Positions 10,739 through 22,144 of a stretch of DNA of 64,000 nt are shown here, in pieces. Source of the stretch: Saururus chinensis (taxonomy: Eukaryota > Streptophyta > Magnoliopsida > Piperales > Saururaceae); contig CP141140.1 in the NCBI GenBank assembly GCA_035235625.1, forward strand, positions 11,242,685 through 11,306,684, read 5' to 3'. The position numbers were made by a program, and so were the translations under genes. A model generated the notes under the pieces. It saw nothing but the letters and a program-made list of their open reading frames with translations. It did not search any database and was not told where the DNA came from. Within the stretch, counting starts at the first letter, position 1, and every line of letters begins with the position of its first letter.

Positions 10739-11910
10739 GAGGAGCTAAGCTGGACTGAAATGTTAATAAAACTCAACATCGGAAGGGAGGTTAGAAATTT
10801 TGGTCTTTCATTAACAAGTGAAAATGATGATAAATTAGTGCTGAAAGTTTATTAATAATTACAAATAAAAAATGCCTAGTACAAAAGGGAAGTTTGAATT
10901 TTGTTGCATTGTTTAAGTTCGGGGGTAATAATTTCATTTAGTTACGGGCTGATGTAGAGTTGGTTGTTGATGAGGTGTGGAGAATTGCCATATTATTCTA
11001 AACAGAGCATGCAATATTAGGATTGAACTTTGCCTATTGGAAAATTGGACTCTGATGAGAGACCAATCTACGGGGTTATTTACGCATCCTTGACATTGCC
11101 TAAAAGGAAAGTAAGCAAACATCTCTATTTCCTGTGAGGACAATTTCAAAGAGGCCTTGCATTCCTGATTTGTTCTTGGCATTTAGTAAAAGTGAAATGA
11201 TTTAGAAAGTGATTCCATGTGCTAAAAGCTGAGATGAACAATCTGTATGAAATGGTAATCAAAGGTTGGAATTACTTGACACCTTCTCTCTTGATGCCTA
11301 AATCTTATGCAGGATTTGTCTTGTTAGTAAATTAGTAATGCCAAAGATGTTTGCTAAAATTTGGTTTGACTAGTTTCATGGATCCTTTGTGGTCAAAGAA
11401 TGTTGCCTGAGAGTATTTGTGCTATCTCTTGCAGGCTGTATGGGTTCACTGCTGCTTCCTTTTTCAGTTCATGATTAAAAATATTATGAGTGACCGTTGT
11501 GCTTGTTGCAGCCATGCGGAGAATAATTTGAGCAGCTTTTTGGATGTTGAGTTGCAGTTTTTTCATTCGTGTTTGAAATTGCTAAGTAGTGATTTTGAGG
11601 ATGGCCAATCACAATCAACTAATGACCTCTCAACTCTTCCCGGTACTTGTTTTATAATTGACTTTTATTTTATGTGTAGCTAGCTGGTCTATTATTTTGT
11701 TCATTGTTCTTTGAATGCTTCTTTTTCTTCATATTCTTTCTCCTCTGTTTGCAGGGCATGCCACCACCTAAAATTGGGTTTAAATCAGTCCACCAACCCC
11801 ATGACTGTCTATCCCAGAAAGCCCCAGCACCAGATGATCATCACATAGTTCCACGCTTGCCCAACAAAGTAAAGTTAGAATACATGAAGAAGAAAGGAGA
11901 CAGTCAATAG
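10739..11910 (+). pseudogene. Captured exons of an unidentified gene
   Basis: Three exon-like blocks have AG/GT borders: 10739-10789 (17 codons, contains SWTEMLIKLNIG), 11512-11642 (open in one frame only; FLDVELQFFHSCLKLLSSDF), and 11755 onward (KIGFKSVHQPHD and PAPDDHHIVP, ending at 11910). The last block recurs at 51531-51730 in the related element. The phase of block two does not join cleanly to the open frame of block three, so either the splice assignment or the copy is faulty. I do not recognise the family, and whether all blocks come from one donor is unknown. Confidence 0.55.
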
Positions 11911-12414
11911 GGCAAAGTTATGTTGGGCAGTAAGAACTGGATTCTACTTTCCCATAGACCAATATGTGTCTCTCCTCAAAATGAGAACGGAAAAGCCCCT
12001 AGACAGGAATTATAGCTCCTTGTAATCCTTAATTGCTCTAGAGTAAAAATTATTCTACTATAGAAATTATTGCACTATCAATGATGTATATTGACAGGAA
12101 TTATAGCTCTAAGATATAGATTTATCATTTGTAAGAAAAATTTTATATTACTTTGATTTCGGCCCGAAAGCCCGTGGCCCGGCCCGGCCCGTTGAAATTT
12201 TGGGCCGGGCCGAAAATTTGAACTTAGTTACGGGCTTTGGGCCCAATTTTGAAAAACAAAAATTTTATGGGCCGGGCTTGGGCTTGCCCCAGCTCGTCAG
12301 GGCCTGGCCCATTTGCAGCCCTAGTTGCTTATGCTGCCGCCACATCTGCAAAAGGAGTTCGACACCAATACTGACAACAACGACCACGTCCACGTCTCCT
12401 TGTGGAGTGACTAA

Positions 12415-13487
12415 TGACGGCTGCCCCTACGTGTATTTATAAGAAAATTATAATTTTATAACAAAATTATGCAATAAAAACTTACACATGAATTTTAATT
12501 AATCTTAAAAAATAATTATAAATTTTGTATAGTGCTTATTTATTAAATTTTATGTATAAATTTTTTGAGTATTTTTATTGTGAGAATATCACTATCTAGA
12601 TAGGAAAATAAGAAATTTTTAAATAATACTTTTACTTTACTTCTTTCATCTTATATTAGTAGCTTTATTTCATATTAATAATTTTATTTTGTTCAATTTA
12701 AATAGCGAGAAGTTCAAAAAATATATCATAAGTTTAATTTCCCTTCTCTTATATATATGCGACTTTCACTATTTAATAAAAATTATTATTTTTAAATATA
12801 TTTATTAATAATAAATAATAAAAATACTTCATCAGGTAAGGCAAATATGCAATTTTTCATTAAAAAATGGGCAATGAAGAATCCATCATTTTTCTTAATG
12901 AGGTAGAAAGTTTTGTCACATACAAATTAATTATTAATTTTCAGTTTTTTTATTTATGAACAATTAGTAAGTTTTGATTTTTTATTTTGTTTTACACTAG
13001 CTCTTTGATTTGAGACATTAGGTTTCCTTTCGAAAATATAATCACGTGTTCAACGGAAATAGCCTAGTGAATTAGCACAAGCTGAACACATTGCCTTCCA
13101 CGTGATGACGAAATGGGGTGGTCTTGGAACTATCATGTAATTTCTACTCTTATTTAATAATTGCCATCAATCCTTACAATCTACTGTCCAAGAGCTAGTG
13201 CACGTTAACATAAGTGAGAAACTCTCCTATTTGAGTTAATGTGTGTACCATTTGATCTTCAAAATGAACGGTATATATTAAATGAGAGTAAATTTCAAAG
13301 GGTACTCAAGAGTATTCAATAATTTCTCCACATGATAACAATAAAACAAAAGAAGCTCTTGTCATCATGGAACCTACAAATCATATATCTTCCAAGTTCA
13401 ACCTTGATCTTATGCACTTGATTTATTTTTATTTTTTTTTATAGAAAATGCAAGTGGTTTTTTACACTAGTATATATTGCATATAGT
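12415..13487. other. AT-rich spacer
   Basis: 3' flank of the split CBF gene and AT-rich intergenic DNA. A stretch about 12640-12830 resembles, in inverted orientation, 33575-33745, so it may be an old MITE. No gene is seen. Confidence 0.5.
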
Positions 13488-13989
13488 TATGGGTATTAAT
13501 GAGCCGAGCCAAATATTGGGCTTACTTGGCTTGAACTTTAGCTGTTCAAGCTAGACTTAAGCTCAACTCAAAGTGTAAACCCATAGCTTGGTGAGGTCGA
13601 ATCTCAATAAGTGAACCATGAGCCAAAACTTGAATTGGACTCAAACATAAAAAAAAAAAAAAAGTAAAATATATTCATCTCCAAAAAATATTAAAATTAG
13701 TCAATATAAATATAATAATAAAGAGAATAAATAACACTAGGTCTTTTATGATGGCTACAAATATCATGGATGGAATGAATCCGAATTGCCCATACAAAAA
13801 TAAGGTGTTATTGTTGACATGTTTTTAAAATAATAAAAAAAAAGTTAAAAAAGACTTAGTCTAAAATTTTGGAGCTTAACTAGCTCCAAAGTAGACAAAG
13901 TCCTTCAAGCTGACTAAGTCAAAAAGAAATAAAAAAGAAGAAATTATTATATTTTGCACATGTAGAAATAAGACAAAACTTATAAAACA

Positions 13990-14770
13990 TTTAATTAAGT
14001 AAACCCCTACAGGTTTCATATTAAATCAAAATAATAAAAGGCTAAGTGAAACCCCATAGGTCCTACATTAAATTAGCCATCAAATCAAGGTTATAAAAGG
14101 CTAAGTGAGATCTACGCCAAATTAGCCGTTAAATTAAAATCATCAGAGGCTAAGTAAAACCCCATGGGCCCCACATTAAATTAACCATCAAATCAAGGTT
14201 ACAAAAGGCTAAATGAGATCCACATGAGTCCCATGTCAAATTAGCCGTTAAATTAAAATAACAAAAGGCTAAGTGAGACCTCATGGGTCCCACATCAAAT
14301 TAGCCATTAAATCAAAATTACAAAAGGCTAAGTGAGATCCACATGAGTCTCATGCCAAATTAGCCGTTAAATTAAAATCACAAGAGGCTAAGTGAGATCC
14401 CTATGAGTCCCACATTAAATTAGTTATCAAATCAAAGATACAAAAGGCTAAGTAAGACCCACATAAGTCCCACGCCAAATTAGCCGTTAAATTAAAATCA
14501 GAAGAGGCTAAGTGAGACCCCCTTGGGTCCCACATTAAATTAGCCATTAAATCAAAGTTCTAAAAGGCTAAGTGAAATCCACATGAGTCCCACGCCAAAT
14601 TAGCCATTAAATTAAAATCACAAGAGGCAAAGTGAGACCCTAATGAGTCCAACATCAAATTAGTCATCAAATCAAGGTTACAAAAGGCTAAGTGAGACCC
14701 ATATGGGTCCCACATCAAAGTATCCATCAAATAAAAAATCAAAAGTCTGAATAAAACTCACGTGAGTCCC
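13990..14770. repeat. Tandem repeat array with GGCTAAGTGAGACC units
   Basis: About 60-bp half-units alternate. Each contains a GCTAAGTGAGAYCC core, then a YCCCACRTCAAATTAGCC stretch and AAATCAAAATCACAAAAGG-like filler, in more than ten diverged copies. A shorter version stands at 53820-54340 in the sister element. Confidence 0.85.
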
Positions 14771-15290
14771 ATATCAAATTAGCCAAATTAAAATATGAGA
14801 CCTCATATAAGTCTCATACAAAGAATAGACTTCAAAATAAATCCTAAAGTCTAAAAGATGATTTTAAGACCCACCTCCTAAAGGCTAGTTATGTAATTGA
14901 GAAAAGATAAAAGAAAATAATAACAAAAAATACATGATGCACTAGAGAAACTAAGGAAGGAAATTAGTTAAATCCCCATGTATAGTGGGCCCCTACACTT
15001 TTAAAGAATGTACACTTGACTATCAAAATTAATATTTGAGAAGACTAAGTCAAAACTTTTTTGAGTGGTTACTTACGCGAAAAGAAATGAATGAATGAAA
15101 TGGAAGAGTAGGGCAAAGACCAAGTCAAACCACTACCACATGCCAAGTGGTCTTCCCCATTACCCCACTAATTCACTAACTCACTCCCACTTTCCACAAA
15201 CTACCCCACTAACTCTCCCCACTTCCCACAACTACACCACTAACTCACCACATTCTCCTACTACTTTACCCCATGACACAACTCCAACAC

Positions 15291-15299
15291 TATAAATAC
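15291..15299 (+). promoter_or_regulatory. TATAAATAC box inside the hAT-like element
   Basis: A TATAAATACC motif followed by a leader-like stretch is kept in the same place in the sister copy (about 54896). This suggests a captured or internal promoter. No frame follows it. Confidence 0.4.
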
Positions 15300-15940
15300 C
15301 CATTTATTTTCATAGAGAGGGGCTTTGCACAGTCAAGTTTAAGAAGCCTTTATAAACTTTAAAGCTCTCCACCCCAAAGGAAAACATTCCACAAAGAAGA
15401 GAAGAAGACTTCAAGAAGAAAGCTCATCCACCAAGTCCTTCAAAAGTCTCTTTCTCAAAGCATCCTTTCAATTCCAAGGATTCAATCCAAAGGAGTTTGA
15501 AGTAAGAGAAATTACATAAAGCAAAGGAAAAAAGATTCTTAAGCTTCAAGACAAGAAGACATAGAAATGATGAGTTCTTACATGTGATATTCTTCATTTT
15601 TGTTGTGTTCTTTCTTTTTTAATACTTGTAATCATCTTTTGATAACTTCAATATTCTCATCCTTTCTCTACTTCTAAATTGTCTTTATTTTTCACCATTT
15701 AATTGAAGGGTTTGAAAATTAGTTAATTACTACTACTCTATCCAAAATTTTAAAGAGTAGTAGCAATTGACCAAGAGAGGGTTGTTCTATAAAAAAAAAG
15801 GTTTCTTCTCTATCTCTTGCAAAGAAGGGATTATTCTATCTCTTCTCTTGTCTTGTGTATAGGGAACCAACCGAAATCCCCCAACAGTTATGATTATAAT
15901 TTATTGAATAAACAAGCTAGATAATGAAAGCACCATATAA

Positions 15941-16148
15941 GGGAAATATTTTTAATACTCCACTCTAACAATGAGCCTAGTATAAAGATTGCATGGGAGC
16001 CCTTCATCCATGAGATCGATTGCGCACACTCTAGTGCACATTAGTGCTAACGTGCACTAGAATGTGTGCTGTCGATCTCAAATATCAAGGGTTTTCATGT
16101 GTTCCTTACATTAGGCTCATTGTGAGAAGGGAACATGAAAACTTTTCC
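15941..16148. mobile_element. 208-bp MITE nested in the hAT-like element
   Basis: Nearly palindromic: GGGAAATATTTTTAATACTC on the left and an inverted CAATGAGCCTA half on the right. The flanks CCATATAA (15933-15940) and CCATACAA (16149-16156) match at 7 of 8 bases. Relatives occur at 34300-34475 and 60555-61313. A 25-bp direct repeat (15901-15925, 16161-16185; core ATAAACAAGCTAGATAAT) brackets it. Confidence 0.7.
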
Positions 16149-16826
16149 CCATACAAGGTGTTATGGAATAAACAAGCTAGATAATCATCACACTATACAA
16201 AAGTTTTGCGAGTAATTTTAACATGATAATTCAAATAGAGAGTCAATACTTATAGCATAGAAATAAGCAAGAGAAGAAACACTTTCTCACAACATTGACG
16301 ATAGTTGAGTCCGCACTTGTATATATTTTACATTATTGGCTATTGTCTACTGTTACAAATTCTCAAACATAAGTCATTATCATCAAATATAAATCTAATT
16401 TGTTAAGTTCATTTTGCAATGCCATTTCCAGATTTCTTTAGTTAATTTTTTGTTATTTTACATATATTTATCATGATTAAATTGATGTAGTCATAGATTT
16501 CTCTATATTTTGTTCTAAATTTTTTGAATTATTTTAAATTATACGAGAAATATAAGAGTCTAATATTTATGTGCCTGACACATTTGAGAATGTGTACACC
16601 TAACACTTTTTGGATGTTGGATCACAAGTATGTAAGATGAGCGTTAAATAGGGGGTTTAGCCCAAAATGAGTTGAGTCCAAGCTTTGTTCGAGTCAAGCC
16701 GAGTCGAGCATGTAATGTTTCAACTCAACATGAGTATATTCAAGTTTGTGCCAAGCCTGATTCGAGTTGAGCCTGATTCGAGCCAAGCCTAGCCGAGCAA
16801 CTAGTTCGACTCGTTAGTTGCTTCTA

Positions 16827-17238
16827 AACCAAACTTATAAGTAAAGTAAGTATATAAAAAACATGCTATAAAAAATATATTAAAAAAATAAATTGACATA
16901 AATGAAAGAAGGAACTATAGACACCTCCTTTGTTCTAAAATATCTCTTTTTGAAAAAGTAAAACATTTAAGTCATGATATATCACTTAAAAGCCAAGATA
17001 ATATTTCTAAAAGTATCATTTCTTTATTAATACTAAAAAAGTTGAAATAAAAATATATTTAAAATTTTATGGGATTAGAGAAAGTAATCAACAGGTAAAC
17101 CAATAGGTAATACAACAATCAAATGAGTCTCTTATTTCAATTTTTTCCCAATAAGATACTCAGGTAACCTTTTTCACCCTAGGAGTTAAAACTATAAGGT
17201 ACAAACCAACAGTTTAACATACAGTTATATATCATGAA
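16827..17238. other. AT-rich spacer
   Basis: AT-rich sequence between two elements; nothing recognised. Confidence 0.6.
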
Positions 17239-17567
17239 ATTATATAAGAACACGTCTATTTCCCCCCCAACATATACTTAATACCCCCCAAAAAGTAAAA
17301 TATTTATATTATTTTATCACTCAGCCCCGCCATGCCCCCCCTGTTGTTTTATTAATAACCACCCCAGCACCCAAATTCCTGTTCTTCTCCTTCTTCAACA
17401 GCGACAGTGATGACGGTTGGCCTGCGACAATTTTTCTTCTTCTCAGTTGTCGGCAAATACCATAAGATAATATGATGCTAACAATAAGTAGTAAAAGAAT
17501 AGCACTTACATGACAATTTTCTGCCCTCCGCGCTCCTTACATTTTGGTGGTGACGAAGAACCCCGCC

Positions 17568-20500
17568 TGTAAGATCTCTAACTTTAACCCAGTTTGATTT
17601 CAAATTAATTATGTGATATTGTGTGGTTTTGCTTAAATTGCCGATTTGATTTGATTGTGGGGTTAAGTGTTAGTAGTTACGGCTTTAACAAGGTTTAATT
17701 TCAATTTTCATATGTTTTAATATTAAATTTGATTTATTTAATTTTTAAGAATTTTATGGGATTTTTTGGTAATTTTTTTTTAATTAAGGGTGTGGAACCC
17801 ATATCCACGTTGGACGGCGTGTGACCCACATGACCCTTAAACTTCAATTATTTTATATCAGTGAGTTTTGAAATTATTAAACTCATTTTTAACCCTAAAA
17901 TAACCCTAATTAATAACTTAGAGCGTTTTTAACTTATTTTACAGCCCAATATTTTGTAAACATAGCACAAACACTTACTATTTAAGAAAAAACCCTAGCA
18001 ACTTAATTAACCATTTGGGGAAGGGCTATACAAGGGATAAAGAGGTACTCTACCCCCATTTCCCAAAGAGAAAAACCACATTGAGGTGTGTTTTCTAGCC
18101 CTAATAACTCATAATCCTTCGATTTTGGTCTTAATCCTTCTTATTTTCATTTTCTCTAAGTGTATTCTTGATTTCTTTTATTAAAAATCTTATTTTTAAT
18201 TTTGATTTCAAACTGTAAATGGGCGATTTTCGTTTTTAACTATAGGAAATCATAGATCTATCTATTTTCAAGTTGATTTAAGCCTATTAGTTGATTTTAA
18301 TTAAGTTTTAACGAAAACCTTATTTTTTGGGTAGGAGTTCTTGAGGAGTGAAGCTTCTTTATAGGTCCAAGGACTTCATATAGGTAAGGGAATTCATCTT
18401 GTGTGGTTTTATATATTGGATTGCATGTTTGAAGGTTTATGTGGGTTTTTGCTTTATTTTGTGCTTTAATGGTGATTTATTAAATATAAGTTATTTTTTA
18501 TTATTTTCTTGTGTTTAAACATGAAAATGATTTGATTTATTATGTTCTAGGGTTACATTATGATATTATGAAGTTCTATGGTGATTTAAAGGTTTATCTT
18601 AAATTTTTGGATGTTTTTTGTTTGAATTTCGGAAGGTTGAAGACAAATGAGGAAATAGGCAAAAAGGCCTAGCATTCGAACGGCCCGACAAGGCATTCGA
18701 ACGACAGAATGATAGATTTTGTGATTTTAAACATTTATGTGTGTTTTGGCTATTTCTTGTTCTTTTTTCATAAATCCAATTCATTATGATTAAAATGAGT
18801 TATTATTACTTATAAATATTATTGTGATTACATGAAAACCATCTTGAAATTTATGATTTAGCTCAAGTTTGATTTAGGCTATGTTTGTTTAATTTTAGCA
18901 TGATATTATACTTATCTTAAATTCATGTTTGATGACTACTTCATGATTACTTGATGATTCAAGTAGGTTTAACCATGATAATGCATGTACATGCTTTCTC
19001 ATGTTTTATTAATTTTAGGTAATTCATGTTTTCTATGTTATAGCTTAAGTATGACTATGTTTATACTTGTCTAGGTCTAACATGATGTTATACTTGTCTT
19101 GAACTAGTATTTCGATGTTTTCATCACATTACTCTATAATTTCAGTAGGGTATGACTATGATAAAATTATAGATGTGTGCACATATAACATTGATTATAG
19201 TTTGTTTATGTTTCACATGTCTTACCTTAGGTTTGCACACTACCAATTATGTACACTTTTGTGTAGATATTTTGGTTTTATTTGACACCAATGGACCATG
19301 TTTCATGTACATGTGGACTGATTTGAGCATACTTACTTATACTTAGACTCATTTATTATTTGCTTATGTATGTATCATGTGACATACATCATGAAAATAA
19401 TTTATAAATGAGATCAATCTTGATTAGTCATGGTTAATCGATTGGATGACATTGAATGTCGGATTAATCATTTGGAAGCATATCGATTCAGTTTCGGGTC
19501 CGAAAGGACATGATTTCGTTTTGTGTTCCCTCGTGAAAATGGTGCCTCTTCGGGTTGAGATGAAGGAGTTAGCTTATGTGAGTTTATTTTGATAAGTTAT
19601 CTGGGCCCTGAGAATCTAGGACGGTATGTCCATGTGCAGTGACTTACCAGTTCATTTGGGGCTTCGGCCTTGATGAATAGTTTGCTCGGGATTTTGGCCT
19701 TGATGAGCATGATTTTTTTTTCTCATTGTGAAATATTCACCATTGATTGTTGCATGTGTATGAGAGATAATGCTCATTGACACAAGTTGTGTAGGAACAA
19801 TGAAGTTTATGTTACATATGTGATTATGATATGATTTGCATGAATATGTAGGATGGTGTCTGTGGTTGATGCACTTGATGTTGCAAGGTGAATGTTTTAT
19901 TAAGAAATGAATATGCATGGGTTTATGTTGTGAATTGATTTATGCAAGTTGTGATTATGATAATGAGTTTCATATGCTTACACGTGAGGTGTATATGTGT
20001 TATGAGCTATGGTTGAGCCCATGATGTACATGTTGTATGATATGTGCTTATGGAATGTGAGTTATAACATGATATGCAGGTGACATAACTATGAGTTGAT
20101 GAGATATGTTATATAAAGCATGATATGCAGGTTGCATGAGTATGTGATGATGATATATGTCATATATAGCATGTTATATATATGACATGATTAATTATGT
20201 ATTGATGAGATATGTTATAGATAAAATGACATACAGGTGGCATGAGTATATGCTTATGGAATATAAATGATGACATGATGCACAGGTGGCACAAATTTAT
20301 GTAATTATTCCATGATGAATGGGCATAGTATTTGATTATGTGATGGTTGTTATGTTGGTTATGTCTGCGTTGTCATTATGAATTTACTTTCCGTATTAAA
20401 ATAGTTGTTGAGCTTTGGCTCACCCCACTTTTTTTGTATTTTATTTTGGGGTTACATATCATGCCATGCAGGTTGTTCGGTGAGCTCTATGTGGAGCATG

Positions 20501-20877
20501 CGGATGGCGTAGATCATTAAGAGGGGATGCATAGAGACGTTGAGTTTTATGATAGCTTTGATATTATGTTATGTTGAGATCTTTATACACTTGACTATAC
20601 TTCACACTTCTATTTAGCCATTGTTGGCTTAGACATATCTTAGCCATGTGTGGGCTTATTTATGAATAAGTATGTGGGTATGTGTAGACTAACGTTTTAA
20701 TTAGTAGTCCTTTCCTTGCCATTTTGCTTTTGTACAAAGTATACGTGAGCAACTCCGTAGTGTTCTACCCAAGGATGGGTTAAGTCTTCTGCAATCTAAC
20801 TATACTTCATCACGCCGCGTGCCGCTTCCTCTTTAGACTGGGTTCGGCTCAGAGGTGGCGTGTGCTGGGGCATGACA
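17568..20877 (+). mobile_element. Solo LTR, 3310 bp
   Basis: It starts TGTAAGATCTC and ends GGGGCATGACA (TG...CA form). The flanks CCGCC (17563-17567) and CTGCC (20878-20882) differ by one transition, consistent with an aged 5-bp target duplication. There is no primer site, polypurine tract or coding frame inside, so it is a lone LTR. Its length and the TTGAGCTTTGGCTCACCCC motif near 20408 suggest a Ty3-type (Tekay-like) source; that part is inference. Confidence 0.75.
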
Positions 20878-21600
20878 CTGCCGGCTTCCATGAGAGCTTC
20901 TGCTCATTCCATAGCCATCTCATTGAATCAAAGAATGTCTTCATCTACAACGTTGTACACCCAAACCTCATGGGGAACTTGAACAACACCTGGTATGTCG
21001 TCTGCCTCCACGAGCTCGGCGGAGGACACCATAGGATGCTTCGTCCTTGGGCGAGACCGTCATCTACACAAGAACATTGGTGGGGAAAGTCTCGGGCACC
21101 TGATAAAGCACCCCCTTGACCCCATCAATGTAGTCAATGCATGTTATCATCCTCTTCACTAGGCACTTTACATGCCCATACATGGAGTAGAAAATGATGA
21201 AAATCCCTAACCGCCATAGGAAACACACCACCACTAGCACCAACGACATCAGTTGGCTTGCTATCACTCCCGGTGTGGCTCTTCTTCTTGAAAACAAGAG
21301 CCATAGGATCAGTGGTGGAGGTTTGACCTAGTCTCGGTTGTGGCCATTTTTTGCTAGAAACACAGCCTCCCCCTTCCCCATTAAGGCCTAGAACAACCCG
21401 AAATTGACAGTATCCACCACATATGAGAAGAGACAAATTCGATTACGACTATTTGAACTAAAAATAGATGTCAAGCTCGATGTCAATGTGATGGAAGATT
21501 ACTGTTGACGAGATTTCAAAAGAAACATGCTACCAGAGTCACTTCGAGCCGCCCTACCACTGCCCAGAGCGAAAGAAGAAAGATGAAAAAAAAGATGGGT
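20878..21600. other. Possible captured gene DNA in the Mutator-like element
   Basis: Balanced base composition and longer open stretches than the surroundings, on both strands (for example 21134-21436 on the minus strand). I recognise no family and no splice structure. The open frame that begins at 20862 straddles the LTR border and is not real. Confidence 0.35.
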
Positions 21601-21733
21601 GTCCTAAGTAACTTTATATTTTTTATTGGGGTGTTTAAGTAGTGGGGGCCTAAAAGGAAATAGTGGTTGGGGGGCGGGGGCGTGGGGGCGTGGGGGGGGG
21701 GGGGGGCGGGGGGTAGATGCGTTCATTATATAA

Positions 21734-22136
21734 ACATGTTTATACGATAAGCTTGTCTATTGGAATCCTCATCATGCATGATTGAAGTTAATAAATAACT
21801 GAAATATGTATGACTTGGATGTTTTTGGCATAAATTGCTAGAAGGCATAAGCATTTCAATAAATTTTCATAATTTTGAAAGTCGCGCAGGGAGCCAGTGG
21901 ATTTTGTCAATGCAAAAATAAGAAACAGGTCACATAGATATTGTTATTATAAAAAAATTTTGATAATAACCCAATAAATCTACCAAAAAATCTCTCTCAG
22001 CTATGTTTTGGTTGGATAGCATACATGAGCTTTGTGTGGGGACCATATTTGGGCAATAAAGCACCAATATTTTTTTCTTATTGGTGCAACAAGGTGCCCC
22101 CGCCCCCTACTGGTCTTTTCCTATCTTTGTCCCTAT
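21734..22136. other. Spacer
   Basis: AT-rich DNA between the Mutator-like and hAT-like elements. Nothing is recognised. Confidence 0.5.
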
Positions 22137-22144
22137 GCCATACT

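Larger units (their letters stand above)
8455..12323 (+). mobile_element. Gene-capturing hAT-type element (Pack-hAT), 3869 bp
   Basis: The termini are TAGGGCTGCA at both ends (inverted), flanked by a perfect 8-bp duplication GTTGCTTA (8447-8454 and 12324-12331). Both subterminal zones carry GCCCGGCCC tracts like the MITE at 1797. The interior has no transposase; it holds exportin 1 exons (9008-10051) and exons of another gene (10739-11910), all in the + direction. The left 230 bp and the right 640 bp match the element at 48975-52160, whose interior differs. That element plus host-derived exons makes a Pack-type transposon the best reading. Confidence 0.9.
7908..12414 (+). pseudogene. DREB1/CBF gene interrupted by a hAT element
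   Basis: Removing 8455-12331 (element plus one target-site copy) rejoins the gene exactly in frame: codon 183 is split at the insertion, and the right-hand part runs to a stop at 12412-12414, giving 209 residues, a usual CBF length. The native tail after the insertion is acidic and ends HVSLWSD, matching the LWSY-type end of CBF proteins. The native C-terminus also has [20 protein letters not shown] before the break. No other lesion is seen in the native parts, so this looks like a recent or allelic knock-out. Splicing out the element at the acceptor-like GCAG of its right end would leave an in-frame TAG at 12322-12324. Confidence 0.93.
13488..16826. mobile_element. Large non-autonomous hAT-like element with internal tandem repeats
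   Basis: It begins TATGGGTATTAATGAGCCG and ends in GAGCC/GACTCG-rich DNA finishing near GTTAGTTGCTTCTA. The whole order of parts matches the better-bounded element at 53185-58580: GAGCCGAGC-type ends, a GGCTAAGTGAGACCC repeat array, a TATAAATACC box, and a CTTACATGTGATATT block. No coding frame is present. A clear target duplication was not found, so the exact limits are approximate. Confidence 0.65.
17248..21724. mobile_element. Mutator-like element, split by a solo LTR
   Basis: Flanked by a perfect 9-bp target duplication ATTATATAA (17239-17247 and 21725-21733), the size typical of Mutator-like elements. The ends read GAACACGTCTATTTCCCCCC and, from the right inward, GAACGCATCTACCCCCCG, a similar short inverted pair. 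Without the LTR (17568-20877) the element is about 1.16 kb. The interior (17380-17567, 20878-21600) is moderately GC-rich and gene-like but holds no intact frame or recognised domain; it may be captured host DNA. Confidence 0.8.

Noticed and set aside
20862..21119. 85-residue frame
   Set aside because: It crosses the LTR border at 20877, so it is a fusion of unrelated sequence.
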